Assembly: GCA_029261795.1 (NCBI GenBank)
Contig: JAJDAP010000009.1
Location: 1 to 40,213 of the forward strand
Direction: 5' to 3'
DNA: 40,213 bases
Origin: Deltaproteobacteria bacterium
GTDB taxonomy: Bacteria > Myxococcota_A > UBA9160 > UBA6930
The position numbers and the translations under genes are program-made. Every line of letters starts with the position of its first letter. The stretch's first letter is position 1. The notes under the pieces are model-generated. The model did no database searches. It worked only from the letters and a program-made list of their open reading frames with translations, and was not told where the DNA came from. Positions 1 to 8,444 of the stretch are shown here, one piece after another.

Positions 1-17
1 GATGCGATGTCGATTGT

Positions 18-52
18 TGTTGATTGATATTCATATATCGCTATAATCAACA
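18..52 (+). promoter_or_regulatory. Putative promoter and operator-like inverted repeat of the transposase gene
   Basis: A perfect -10 box TATAAT lies at 42-47, with TTGATT at 20-25 as a possible -35 and a 16-bp spacer. The predicted transcription start would fall at about 54, almost on the ATG at 55, so the message would be nearly leaderless. An 8-bp perfect inverted repeat, TGTTGATT (18-25) and AATCAACA (45-52), covers both promoter boxes and could be an operator. The stretch is markedly AT-rich against its surroundings. The boxes are seen; the function is inference. Confidence 0.45.
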
Positions 53-54
53 CT

Positions 55-748
55 ATGCGGCGTAAGTCATCCGGAATACAGCTCGAACTGCGACACTCCG
101 GGTGGGGCGGGAAGCGGGTCGGTGCTGGGCGAAAGCCGCAGGCGGGGTCCGGCATTCCGCATCTCCGCCGAAGCGGACTGGCTTCCCGGTTTCCCTGCCA
201 CGTCACCTTGAAGGTGCGCGATGGTGTGCCTTCCCTTCGAACCGTGAAGCTCGTCCGAGAACTCGAACGATCCTGGGCAAAGGCCTGTGATCGCGGGGAC
301 TTCCGGCTCGCGCACTACTCGATCCAGGCGAATCACGTCCATCTGCTGGTGGAGGCGAAGGATGCGGACGCCCTGGGGCGTGGGATGAAGTCGCTGGGCG
401 CGCGCCTCGCGCGTGCGGTGAATCGCGTGTTCGCGCGCTCTGGACCGGTCCTGAAGGACCGGTATCACCACGTGGTCTTGAAGTCACCGACCCAGGTGCG
501 CAATGCACTGCGCTATGTCCTGATGAACGCCAGGCGGCACATGAAGCGGCCGTCCAGCATCGTGCGAATCGATCCTGCCTCGTCAGGTCGCCTGGTTCGG
601 GGGTTGGAAGCGTTCCGCGCGCGATCTCGTGATCGCGGCCAGAGGAAGACCCGGAACCCGGGCCGTCGCATTCACGCACACCTGGCTCCTCAACGAAGGC
701 TGGAAGCGGGCCGGCCCGCTCCTCGACCCCGCTGCCGCTCCGGGCTGA
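55..748 (+). pseudogene. RAYT-like (Y1, IS200/REP-associated) transposase, frameshifted
   Basis: This is a REP-associated tyrosine transposase of about 230 residues, the single-strand HUH/Y1 nuclease family linked to REP palindromes. The N-terminus carries the basic GGKRVGAGRKP patch. The HUH motif is H94-V-H96 within NHVHLL, and the likely catalytic tyrosine is Y154 in LRYVLMNARRH. The frame is intact to about residue 179. One extra base in the run cgcc at 589-592 then throws it off: in frame +2 from 593 the family's usual C-terminus resumes (WFGGWKRSARDLVIAAR, then THTWLLNEGWKR) and ends at TGA 746-748. Without the correction the reading frame runs on, without a stop, into the next gene. 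It may be a decayed gene, a sequencing error or, less likely, a programmed shift. The product is probably dead unless the extra base is an error. Confidence 0.85.
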
Positions 749-1019
749 ACCCTGCCCGCGGCCCCGCCCGGCATCCCCTCGTGCAGGCACCGCTAGTCAG
801 GACATCCTCGACTCAAGAACCCCGCCCGCGAGAGCAGTCCGCGAGCCCTCCTCGCAGAGTCGAGAGCCACCCCACCCCTCAGGACATTCCGCGCGCCACG
901 CGGAGGCTGGTGGCGCGGTGGCTATCGCGAGTGCAGTTCCTCTCCGAGCGCGGCTCCGAGCAGGCTCGCCGAGTACTTTCCGGTGTACAGCCACCCCCGG
1001 CGAGGAGTAGGATCGGGGC

Positions 1020-1037
1020 CTATACCGGCGGGTATAG
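1020..1037 (+). promoter_or_regulatory. Palindrome upstream of the cytochrome/propeller gene, possible operator
   Basis: CTATACC, a GGCG spacer and GGTATAG form a perfect 7-bp inverted repeat 28 bases before the ATG at 1066. TATAGA at 1033-1038 could serve as a weak -10 box, so a bound protein would block it. A TetR gene follows the target gene directly, and TetR dimers bind palindromes of about this length. That link is inference. Confidence 0.35.
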
Positions 1038-1052
1038 AAGCTGCTCGCCGCC

Positions 1053-1058
1053 AGGAGG
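1053..1058 (+). promoter_or_regulatory. Ribosome binding site that fixes the start at 1066
   Basis: A full AGGAGG lies 7 bases before the ATG at 1066, which is followed at once by a signal-peptide-like sequence. This separates the secreted protein from the in-frame transposase read-through upstream. Confidence 0.8.
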
Positions 1059-1065
1059 ATCATCC

Positions 1066-3918
1066 ATGGGTGCTCGGACTTCCTCGGTCGCTCTTTCGCT
1101 ACTGCTGCTACTGGCTGGCGGCGCCGGTATGGGAATCACCTGCAACGGCAACGGTGTGAGCCATGAGGTGCGCGGCCACCAGCACTTTGCGAGTCCGCAG
1201 GCGAAGCCCATCGCGCTTTCGCCAGGTGGCACGGAGCTCTACGTCCTGAATACACCCGGTGGCAATCTGGACGTCCTGTCCACCGCCAGCGGCAAGCTGA
1301 TGCGCAGCATCGAAGTGGGCATCGAACCCGTCGGCCTCGCTGTCAAGCCCGATGGCAGCGAAGTCTGGGTGGCCAACCACGTTTCTGACTCGGTCAGCGT
1401 GGTCGATGTCGCGGCCGCGAGCGCGACCCGATACGAAGTGGTTCGCACGATCCAGACATTGGATGCGGGCATGACCACGACCTTCGATGAGCCCGTTGGC
1501 GTGGCGTTCGCAAGCAATGCAAAGGCCTACGTCTCACTCTCGTCTCGTGACGAAATCGCCGTGGTCGATACCGCAAGCTATGCAGTGACCAAGACGTTCG
1601 TGGTACGCGGCCAGGAGCCGCGAGCGATGGTGGTGCAGGGAGGCCGCTTGTTCGTGCCGGTCTTCGAGTCCGGGAATCAGAGCGAACTCTCGACGTGCAA
1701 CTCAGCGGCGCAGCTCGACGGCGTCCAGTGCACGTTCATCCTGAGCGACGCGAACTTCGCGGCCAATCCGCAACTAGCAGGCGTGGCCGCGGATATCGTC
1801 AAGGACCCGAACGTCGAAGACCGGGACCTGTTCGTCTACTCCACGACCAACGAAACTGAACTCGACGTGGTCGAAGGTGTCGGCACCCTGCTCTACGGCG
1901 TTGCCGTCGATAGCACGGGCATGGTTCACATCGCCCAGACCGACGCGCGCAACGCCGAGAACGGCAGAGCCGGAACGGCAGGCCAGGGCCTTGCAGACCT
2001 CGACAACCGGATATTCCTGAACCAGCTGAGCCAGGTCGATTGTTCGTCGCTTCCCTGTTCGGCGCCTGCCATCGTCGAGCTCGAAGTCCTGCCGCCGAGT
2101 CAACCGGCAGCCGGGACCGCACTGTCGACGCCCCACGGAATCGCTGTCAGTGGCGACGATTCGACGATCGTGGTGACGGCCTCCTCCTCCCATCGCGTCG
2201 CCACCATCGATGCGGCCAGCGGCAACGTGCTCGGAATCGTCGACGTCGGTGCGTTCCCCCGCGGCGTAGCCCTCACCTCCGACGCCCAGGGCGCAGCCGA
2301 AACCGCCTACGTCTTCAACGCTCTCGAGAACTCCGTGTCGGTGCTCGACGTTTCCGATCCGCTGAACCCGGTCGAGACCGCCGTGTGGACGTTCTCTGGC
2401 GACCCCACCGCCGATGCGATCCGACGCGGTCGCATCGCCTTCGAGGCCGCCGCTGGCTCCTCCTCTGGCACGTTCTCCTGCGGTAGTTGCCACCCCGATG
2501 GCAACACCGATCAGCTTCTCTGGGTGATCGGGGCAGAGTGCAGCTTCGCCGGCTGTGGCCAGGAGGAAGCGCGTTCGACGATGCCCGTGCGCGGGCTCCG
2601 CGACACGCTTCCGCTCCACTGGGACGGCGTGCTCGGCGATCCCTTCGGTGGTGTCAACGGTGAGGTCGGTGCAGGCGTCCAGGTCGCGGCGAACTGCACG
2701 GATGATGCCTCGTGTTTCCGTCACCTCGTCGACGCTGCGCTCGGCGGCGTGATGTGTGACACCGTCAGTTGCCCCACCAACGAAGCCGGTCTTCCCGGTG
2801 GCTTGAGCGAGCAGGAACGTGACGACATGGCCACTTTCCTGGCATCGGTCGCTTACCCGCCCGCCCGTAGTCGCGGACCCGACGACGTCGTCTCGGTGGG
2901 CGCTATCGCTGGCTTCTCGGATTTCTACGAGAACAAGGGTGGTGGCAACCCGCCGGGAGCCGGCGGTCTGGGCCCGGAAACCTGTGCCGATGCCGGCGGC
3001 GGAGGTTGCCACCCTGCGCCATTCACGGCCGGAACGAACAGCGCGTTCGTGAACGGCTTCGACGCACCGACCATGCGGGGAATGACCGACCGCTACCTGC
3101 AGTTCTCGGCCGGTATCACGAACGTCAACGAGGTGCTCTTCGATTCGCCGTTCTTCAGCGAGTTCCCGTGGGTACCCGGCGATGGATTCGACGAGTTCCT
3201 GGTGTGGTCCGCAGCCTTCGGGGCCCCGGGCAATGACGTCGGTTTCCGCGGCTTCTACAACGTCGGCGGGGCGGACATCTTCACCATGGTCGAAGAGGCC
3301 AGCACCGGGCAGGTGGGAATCTTCGGCCGCCAGGTGAGCGTCAATGCGGCCACCGCGGCAGACCCGAACACGGCGGCCCAGCTCGCGCTGATGGAAGCCG
3401 GAGATGCCAATGGAACCGTCAACTTGCGAGGCACGGGAACCCGGAACGGCAGCAGGCTGCTCGTCAGTTTCCAGACGAACGGTCGCTATCAAGGGGGCCA
3501 GGGCGTCAATCTCGATCGTGCCGGCCTGCTCGCCGAAGCCGCTGCCGGAACGCTGAACCTGACGTTCACCGCCGCCCATCGCGCCGGTGTGACGGCCGAG
3601 ACCGCGCAGCCGGGCATCACGGTTCCGCCGGCCGGAGTCTTCTTTACCGACGGTCGGATGGATCTACCGGTCTTGCCGGCCGACAATCCGATGACGATCG
3701 AAGCCGTACGCGTGGAAGAGAACGCGTCGATCTTCGTCGATGGCCAGCTCGTTTCAGGCACCGTTACCTGCGTGGGGGGTAGCTTCTCTCCCGTCTGCAG
3801 CACGGATCAGATTCTGGTCGATCTCGACTCGCCCCCGACGCTGAGCGGAATGCATCTGCTCCAGGTCAGAAACGCGGCGGGTCTGATCAGCAACGAGCTT
3901 CCCGTTCTGGTTCCCTAG
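1066..3918 (+). CDS. Secreted YVTN beta-propeller protein with C-terminal cytochrome c-like domain
   Basis: The 950-residue product begins with an export signal (MGARTSSVALSLLLLLAGG). Residues of about 40-440 hold YVTN/YncE-type propeller repeats of the form ELYVLNTPGG..LDVLS and EVWVANHVSDSVSVVD. The second half resembles di-haem cytochrome c peroxidase/MauG-like domains. A proper CxxCH haem site is at C472-C475-H476. At the place of a second haem the sequence is C640 and C648-H649, eight residues apart, so it is not a normal CxxCH. It probably acts in the periplasm or at the cell surface in electron transfer or oxidative modification; the substrate is unknown. The start is set by an AGGAGG 7 bases upstream. 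A TetR regulator follows after one base and may control it. Confidence 0.8.
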   Translation: MGARTSSVALSLLLLLAGGAGMGITCNGNGVSHEVRGHQHFASPQAKPIALSPGGTELYVLNTPGGNLDVLSTASGKLMRSIEVGIEPVGLAVKPDGSEVWVANHVSDSVSVVDVAAASATRYEVVRTIQTLDAGMTTTFDEPVGVAFASNAKAYVSLSSRDEIAVVDTASYAVTKTFVVRGQEPRAMVVQGGRLFVPVFESGNQSELSTCNSAAQLDGVQCTFILSDANFAANPQLAGVAADIVKDPNVEDRDLFVYSTTNETELDVVEGVGTLLYGVAVDSTGMVHIAQTDARNAENGRAGTAGQGLADLDNRIFLNQLSQVDCSSLPCSAPAIVELEVLPPSQPAAGTALSTPHGIAVSGDDSTIVVTASSSHRVATIDAASGNVLGIVDVGAFPRGVALTSDAQGAAETAYVFNALENSVSVLDVSDPLNPVETAVWTFSGDPTADAIRRGRIAFEAAAGSSSGTFSCGSCHPDGNTDQLLWVIGAECSFAGCGQEEARSTMPVRGLRDTLPLHWDGVLGDPFGGVNGEVGAGVQVAANCTDDASCFRHLVDAALGGVMCDTVSCPTNEAGLPGGLSEQERDDMATFLASVAYPPARSRGPDDVVSVGAIAGFSDFYENKGGGNPPGAGGLGPETCADAGGGGCHPAPFTAGTNSAFVNGFDAPTMRGMTDRYLQFSAGITNVNEVLFDSPFFSEFPWVPGDGFDEFLVWSAAFGAPGNDVGFRGFYNVGGADIFTMVEEASTGQVGIFGRQVSVNAATAADPNTAAQLALMEAGDANGTVNLRGTGTRNGSRLLVSFQTNGRYQGGQGVNLDRAGLLAEAAAGTLNLTFTAAHRAGVTAETAQPGITVPPAGVFFTDGRMDLPVLPADNPMTIEAVRVEENASIFVDGQLVSGTVTCVGGSFSPVCSTDQILVDLDSPPTLSGMHLLQVRNAAGLISNELPVLVP

Positions 3919-3919
3919 C

Positions 3920-4645
3920 ATGCGCCGAACAGGTGCCCGCGAGAAGCCGCCCGCCAGCGATGGCCTCGCGCCGGATCGTCGCGAGGCGGACGCGGGCAGT
4001 CGCGAACGAATCCTCGAGGCCGCGGCGGTTCTCTTCGCCGAGCATGGTTATTCGGGAACATCGGTCGCCGCGGTCTGCCGAGAAGTGGGGTTGACCAAGC
4101 CAGCGATCTACTGGCACTTCGGAAGCAAGGAGGGGCTGCTCGCCGAGGTTCTGGAGACTTCCAGCGAACGCTTGATCGAGCGCGTGCAACGCATCACCTC
4201 CGGGCTTGCGGGTCCCGAGCGATTGAACGCCTTGACCGAAGGCTGGCGCCAGATCGTACGCGAAGACGCCCACCTGCTGCGGCTGCCCGGTGTCGCGGCA
4301 GGCGAACTCGCGGGTCGTTCGGAGCCCATCCGCGAGGCACTCGTCAAGGTCTGGCAACGCGCAGAAGAAGCGATCTGCCGCGGCTTCGAAGAGACGCTCG
4401 GTAGCGCCCTCCCCGACGCCGATCTCATCGCGCACACGGTGATCGTCTTGCTCCAGGGTGCCCTGCTGCGCCATTCCGTGGACCGCGATCCGGTGCAGCT
4501 CGATCGAAACCTGGAGGAGTTGCGTCACATCGTCGCGCTGCAGGTTCTGGCACGCCAGTCACGAGAAACGCCGCCACCCAGGCCGGCCCCTTCCCCGTAC
4601 GAGACGCTTACGTCCCCGGCCAGAGGCGTGCCGATTTCCCGTTAG
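3920..4645 (+). CDS. TetR/AcrR family transcriptional regulator
   Basis: The 241-residue protein has an N-terminal TetR DNA-binding domain at about residues 25-75: RERILEAAAVLFAEHGYSG, then a helix-turn-helix ending in KPAIYWHFGSKEGLL. The rest is an all-helical ligand-binding and dimerisation domain. The C-terminal 25 residues are proline-rich and probably disordered. The gene starts one base after the stop of the cytochrome/propeller gene, with no Shine-Dalgarno of its own, which suggests translational coupling and co-transcription. It faces argD tail to tail. Regulators of this type usually repress their own operon; the palindrome at 1020-1037 is a candidate site. The ligand cannot be told from sequence. 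Confidence 0.9.
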   Translation: MRRTGAREKPPASDGLAPDRREADAGSRERILEAAAVLFAEHGYSGTSVAAVCREVGLTKPAIYWHFGSKEGLLAEVLETSSERLIERVQRITSGLAGPERLNALTEGWRQIVREDAHLLRLPGVAAGELAGRSEPIREALVKVWQRAEEAICRGFEETLGSALPDADLIAHTVIVLLQGALLRHSVDRDPVQLDRNLEELRHIVALQVLARQSRETPPPRPAPSPYETLTSPARGVPISR

Positions 4646-4669
4646 CACGCCGAGGCCGGCGGGCTCCTG

Positions 4670-5854
4670 TCAGGTGCGGATCAAGCCGAGGATCTCGTCG
4701 ACGGCGCCAAACAGTTCGTCCTCGGGAATGTTGAGGGGTGGGAAGAGCCGCATCACGTTGCCGGCCGTCACGTTCAGCAGGATGCCGGCTTCGAGTGCGC
4801 GCGTCGGCAGGGCGGCGGCGCGCTCCGCGTCGGCGAGAACGAGCCCGATCAGCAGACCTTGTCCGCGCGCGCCGAGCGCGCGCTCGGGGTTCTCGTCGGC
4901 GAACGCCCGGAGCTTCGCCAGCAATCGACCACCCACTTCCGCCGCGCGTTCCGAGAGCTTCTCCTCCCGAACCACCGCCAACGTCGCGTTGGCGGCCGCA
5001 CACGCGAGCGGATTGCCGGCGTAGGTGCCGCCGTGATCGCCGGGGGCAACCGTGGCCGCGACCTCCTCGGTGCACAGGAATGCCGCGATCGGGAAGCCTC
5101 CGCCGAGGCCCTTGCCCAGGGTCAGGATGTCGGGAACCACGCCTTCGTGCTCCAGCGCCATCATGCGACCGGTGCGTCCGATGCCCGTCTGGATCTCGTC
5201 GAAGATGAGCAGAGCGCCGACGGCGTGGGCGAACTCGCGCAGCTTCGCGAGATAGCCCCGGCTCGGGACGTTGACGCCGCCCTCTCCCTGCACCGGCTCG
5301 ATGATCACCGCCGCGGTGTCGCGATCGATTGCCGCCTCGGCCGCCGCAATGTCATCGAAAGGCACCGTCACCTGTTCCGGCATCAACTCGCGGTAGGCGT
5401 CGCGGTGCTTGGCCTGGCCAATCACCTGGAGCGCGCCGAGGGTGCGCCCATGGAACGAGTTCGTGGTCGATACGTACTTGCGCCGGCCCGTGGCCCGGTG
5501 CGCCATCTTGAGCGCGCCCTCCACGGCCTCGGCGCCGGAACTCACGTAGAACGAGCGCGTGATCTCGGCCGGCGTCAATTCCGAAAGCGTTTCGGACAGG
5601 TCGAGTTGAGGCAGCGTGTAGAACAGATTGGTCGTCTGCATCAACGTGCCCGCCTGCTGCGAGATCGCCTCGACCAGCCGCGGGTGGCAGTGACCGATGG
5701 CCGTCACGCCCCAACCCGCAGTGAGATCGACATAGGAGCGCCCGGCGACATCGACGACGCGAGATCCCTCGCCGCGCACGAGTGCGACGGGCATGCGGTT
5801 GACGACCGGGAGGAACGTCCTGGCCTCCCGCTGCTGGATCTCTTCGAGGGTCAT
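4670..5854 (-). CDS. argD: Acetylornithine/succinylornithine-type aminotransferase (class III)
   Basis: This 394-residue, PLP-dependent enzyme is most like ArgD, which transaminates N-acetylglutamate semialdehyde to N-acetylornithine in arginine synthesis. Visible motifs are SSGAEA (105-110, phosphate binding), SFHGRT (133-138), EPVQGEGG (186-193), the cofactor-binding D219 in FDEIQTG, and the Schiff-base lysine K248 in TLGKGLGGG. Length and motif order are normal. The start has GGAG five bases before the ATG. It is monocistronic here, divergent from folB and convergent with the TetR gene, with no other arginine genes in view. A related omega-transaminase role (such as 4-aminobutyrate) cannot be excluded. 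Confidence 0.88.
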   Translation of the reverse strand: MTLEEIQQREARTFLPVVNRMPVALVRGEGSRVVDVAGRSYVDLTAGWGVTAIGHCHPRLVEAISQQAGTLMQTTNLFYTLPQLDLSETLSELTPAEITRSFYVSSGAEAVEGALKMAHRATGRRKYVSTTNSFHGRTLGALQVIGQAKHRDAYRELMPEQVTVPFDDIAAAEAAIDRDTAAVIIEPVQGEGGVNVPSRGYLAKLREFAHAVGALLIFDEIQTGIGRTGRMMALEHEGVVPDILTLGKGLGGGFPIAAFLCTEEVAATVAPGDHGGTYAGNPLACAAANATLAVVREEKLSERAAEVGGRLLAKLRAFADENPERALGARGQGLLIGLVLADAERAAALPTRALEAGILLNVTAGNVMRLFPPLNIPEDELFGAVDEILGLIRT

Positions 5855-5962
5855 GGCATCTCCAAGCTGGGCGAGCCGCCGAGCTTCCGCCGTCGGAGAC
5901 CCCTCGTCAAGCGCCCGCTAGACTCGTGGGCTCCGAACGCTGCAGTAGGCGGAGGCCGAACC

Positions 5963-6328
5963 ATGAGCGATGTGATCCTGATCCAGGGCATTCAGATTCC
6001 GGCGGCGCTGGGGGTCACCGCAGCTGAAAGGCGCGTGCGCCGCCCGGTGACCCTCGATCTCGAACTCGAGACCGATCTGCGCGCGGCCGGTCGCAGCGAC
6101 CGAATCCAACACACCATCCACTACAAACGCGTCTTCGAGGTGGTCGAGGACGTCGCCGCGAATCAGGAACACAAGCTCGTCGAGGCGCTCGGTCAGCGCA
6201 TCGCCGACGGCGTGCTGGGCAAGTTCGCGGTCGACGCCGTGGTCGTGACCGTGCGCAAACCGAGCCCGATCGCGGGTGTATTGGAATACGCCGGAGTGCG
6301 GATTCGGCGGGAACGGGGTGAGGGTTAG
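5963..6328 (+). CDS. folB: Dihydroneopterin aldolase
   Basis: The 121-residue protein converts 7,8-dihydroneopterin to 6-hydroxymethyl-dihydropterin and glycolaldehyde in folate synthesis. Family landmarks are present: the GVTAAERR loop with E22, Y54 in TIHYKRVF, E74 in LVEALGQRIA, and the catalytic lysine K99 in VRKPSPI. The frame is open far upstream, but the ATG at 5963 has GGAGG at 5951-5955 and gives the normal family length. The gene is divergent from argD, and a GNAT gene follows 3 bases after its stop, probably in the same transcript. Confidence 0.9.
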   Translation: MSDVILIQGIQIPAALGVTAAERRVRRPVTLDLELETDLRAAGRSDRIQHTIHYKRVFEVVEDVAANQEHKLVEALGQRIADGVLGKFAVDAVVVTVRKPSPIAGVLEYAGVRIRRERGEG

Positions 6329-6331
6329 GCG

Positions 6332-6772
6332 TTGGTTCGTGTGCAGCCGATCACGGCCGAGGAGACTCGGCCGCTGCGGCTCGCCATCCTGCGTCCCGGT
6401 CAGCCGGCGGCAGCCGCGGTCTATCCAGGAGATGCCACGCCCGGCGCGATCCACCTGGGCGCCTTCGAGGCCGAACAGCTCGTTGGGATTGCCTCGTTCT
6501 CGATCGAGCCTTGGCCGCCTGCCGAAAGCGAGCCTTGCGCAAGGCTACGAGGAATGGCGACTCGCGAAGCCTTTCGCGGCTCGGGCTGCGGCCGGGCACT
6601 CTTCGAAGCCGGGCGGAGTTGGGCGCTCGGTGTCGGGCGGGTCCGAATCTGGTGCAACGCGCGCTCGAGCGCAGCCGGGTTCTACGAGCGGCTGGGCTTC
6701 GAACGCCATGGCGAAGAGTTCGAGATCGACGGGATCGGGCCCCATTTCTCCATGAGCATTCGGATCCGCTGA
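6332..6772 (+). CDS. GNAT family N-acetyltransferase
   Basis: A 146-residue single-domain GNAT protein. The acetyl-CoA pyrophosphate loop is visible as REAFRGSGCGRALFE (about 75-90), followed by ARSSAAGFYERLGF, the beta-alpha segment typical of the fold. The start is a TTG at 6332, only 3 bases after the folB stop, with GTGAGG about 8 bases upstream; a GTG at 6341 is an alternative. It is probably co-translated with folB, but no functional tie is evident. The substrate is unknown. Confidence 0.82.
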   Translation: MVRVQPITAEETRPLRLAILRPGQPAAAAVYPGDATPGAIHLGAFEAEQLVGIASFSIEPWPPAESEPCARLRGMATREAFRGSGCGRALFEAGRSWALGVGRVRIWCNARSSAAGFYERLGFERHGEEFEIDGIGPHFSMSIRIR

Positions 6773-6921
6773 CGAAGCACGGCTCTGGCGTTGGTTTGCC
6801 GAGTCTATTTCCCCACGAGTCCCCTTCGACCACGCCCGTTGCTGCGGCTATCCTTCGCGCCCTCGCTCGCTGGTGAGCGCCCCCCGCTGACAAGCCCTGA
6901 CTCCAAGGTGGTGCCCGCACG

Positions 6922-7497
6922 ATGTCCGCAGCGACCGAAGACCGATCCAAGAGCTTCCAATACGAAGTGCTTGCGTACTCGTACTACCGCGACGCGGAGC
7001 TGCGCGGCTCGAATCTCATCTATCGCTTGCTCCGCATCCTGCCGGACGACGAATCCCAGATTCTGCTGTCCGAGCATCTGGCCGACGAGACCCGACACGC
7101 CTGGCTCTGGACCGAGCGCATCAAGGAACTCGGCGCCGCGCCGGTTCCGATCACGGACGGTTATCAGGTGCGCATCGGCAAGCGCGCCGGACTTCCGCGT
7201 CACCCGGTCGATCTGTTGGCACTGACCGTGGTGGTCGAGCAGCGTGCACTGAAGCGCTATGTCGAGCATCTGAAGCGCGACGACGTTCCCGAGCGCACCC
7301 AGGAAGTCCTGCGCGCCGTAAGCAAGGACGAGGGTTGGCATATCGACTGGGTTCGCAAGAAGGGTCGCGATATCGCCATCGAACAGGGAGACCCCGAACG
7401 CTTCGAGGAAGCGCTCGAGCGCTACCGGATGATCGATCGGGAGGTCTGGGCGGAACTGGAGGACCTCGAGAGCGTATGGGCGCCGGCGGTCAACTGA
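6922..7497 (+). CDS. Ferritin-like di-iron protein
   Basis: A 191-residue four-helix-bundle protein. The four expected metal ligand groups occur in order: E26 in DAELRGS, the E56-T-R-H59 pair, E106 in VVVEQRAL, and the E137-G-W-H140 pair. This E/ExxH/E/ExxH pattern is that of ferritin-like carboxylate-bridged di-iron proteins, which act as oxidases, hydroxylases or iron-handling proteins. The exact activity is not clear. The acyltransferase that follows overlaps its last 22 bases, so the two are likely co-expressed, which might point to lipid-A or membrane-lipid chemistry; that is inference. Confidence 0.8.
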   Translation: MSAATEDRSKSFQYEVLAYSYYRDAELRGSNLIYRLLRILPDDESQILLSEHLADETRHAWLWTERIKELGAAPVPITDGYQVRIGKRAGLPRHPVDLLALTVVVEQRALKRYVEHLKRDDVPERTQEVLRAVSKDEGWHIDWVRKKGRDIAIEQGDPERFEEALERYRMIDREVWAELEDLESVWAPAVN

Positions 7498-8444
7498 CGA
7501 GCGAGCCGGGATTGGCAGCGACCGCCGGGTACTTCGACAAGCTGGCCGCCGGAGGGGCGCGTGCCGTCCTCGCTGCGATTCGATTGCAATCGCCGGAGCG
7601 GGCGCTGGAATCCGGCGCCGCGCTAGGCCGCGCATGGGTGCGCGCGGGGGGGCCGCGGGTGGCAGACGCACGCGTCAATCTCCGAATCGCCTTTCCCGAA
7701 GCGAGCGAGGCGAAGCGCAACGAGATCCTGCGCGCCTCGTTCGAAAACCTTGGTCGCTGCCTGGCCGAATTCGCCTTCCTTTCCCGATTGAACGACGACG
7801 AGCTGCGAGGCCGCGTCCGGATCGAAGGGCTCGACAACTACGACGGCGCGCGTGCATCGAAGCCGGGCAGTGGCGCCGTGGCCCTGACAGCGCACATCGG
7901 CAACTGGGAACTCTTCGGTGTAGCCATGGCCGCCCACGGATACCCGCTGACGATCGTCCATCGCGAGCGCCAGAACCCACTGCTGGACGAGATCGTGATG
8001 GGCCAGCGCGGCTCCGGACATGCCGAGAACATTGCCCGCGGCAACGCTGCCCGGGCCGCACTCCGGGCGCTCCGCGATGGCCGCTTCCTGGCGATGCCCT
8101 ACGACCAGTCCTGTCGGCCCGGCGAGGGTGTCTTCGTCCCCTTCTTCGATCGACTCGCGATCTCGCGGGTAGCACCGGCCAGGATCGCCATGAAGACCGG
8201 CGTGCCGGTGCTGCCGTGCTTCCTGCGTCGCGAGCCCGATGGTTTCCACCATGTCTGCCGGATCCGGCCGATGCTCGAGATGGTGGAGGACAAAGCCAAC
8301 CCCCTCGCTGCGCTGGTCGAGAACGTGGCGCGGATGACCCGGGCGATCGAAGACGAGATCCGGCTCGCCCCGGAGCAGTGGAGTTGGATCCATCGCCGCT
8401 GGCGGGTGCAACCCCCCGGGGAGCCACGTCCAGCCTACTCTTGA
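7476..8444 (+). CDS. LpxL/HtrB-family lysophospholipid/lipid A acyltransferase
   Basis: A 322-residue protein of the lipid A late acyltransferase (LpxL/LpxM) superfamily. The catalytic HX4E motif is H140-IGNW-E145 in ALTAHIGNWELFG. Further family blocks are the FLAMPYDQSCRPGEGVFVPFF region and VPVLPCFLRR. The C-terminal PEQWSWIHRRW is the usual end motif. The ATG at 7476 lies inside the ferritin-like gene (22-base overlap), with GGAGG 13 bases upstream. The canonical N-terminal membrane helix is weak in this copy. It probably adds a secondary acyl chain to lipid A or a related lipid at the inner membrane. Confidence 0.85.
   Translation: MGAGGQLTSEPGLAATAGYFDKLAAGGARAVLAAIRLQSPERALESGAALGRAWVRAGGPRVADARVNLRIAFPEASEAKRNEILRASFENLGRCLAEFAFLSRLNDDELRGRVRIEGLDNYDGARASKPGSGAVALTAHIGNWELFGVAMAAHGYPLTIVHRERQNPLLDEIVMGQRGSGHAENIARGNAARAALRALRDGRFLAMPYDQSCRPGEGVFVPFFDRLAISRVAPARIAMKTGVPVLPCFLRREPDGFHHVCRIRPMLEMVEDKANPLAALVENVARMTRAIEDEIRLAPEQWSWIHRRWRVQPPGEPRPAYS

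Larger units (their letters stand above)
749..1065 (+). other. Intergenic stretch, no gene
   Basis: These 317 bases have no stop in the frame of the transposase, but the translation is Pro/Arg-rich low-complexity sequence with no domain character. I see no gene here. The stretch holds a short palindrome at 1020-1037 and the ribosome binding site of the next gene. A short direct repeat, TCAGGACAT, occurs near 797 and 881 with no obvious meaning. Confidence 0.6.

Noticed and set aside
1774..3579. A 601-residue open frame on the minus strand
   Set aside because: It is antisense to the cytochrome/propeller gene, His/Arg/Asp-rich with no domain, a usual by-product of high-GC codon bias.
55..3918. 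A single 1287-residue transposase-cytochrome fusion protein
   Set aside because: The transposase C-terminus and stop lie in another frame after a one-base shift, and a strong ribosome site plus signal peptide start a new gene at 1066.
4859..5962. Open frame upstream of folB in the same frame
   Set aside because: It is antisense to argD and has no domain; the GGAGG and family length place the folB start at 5963.
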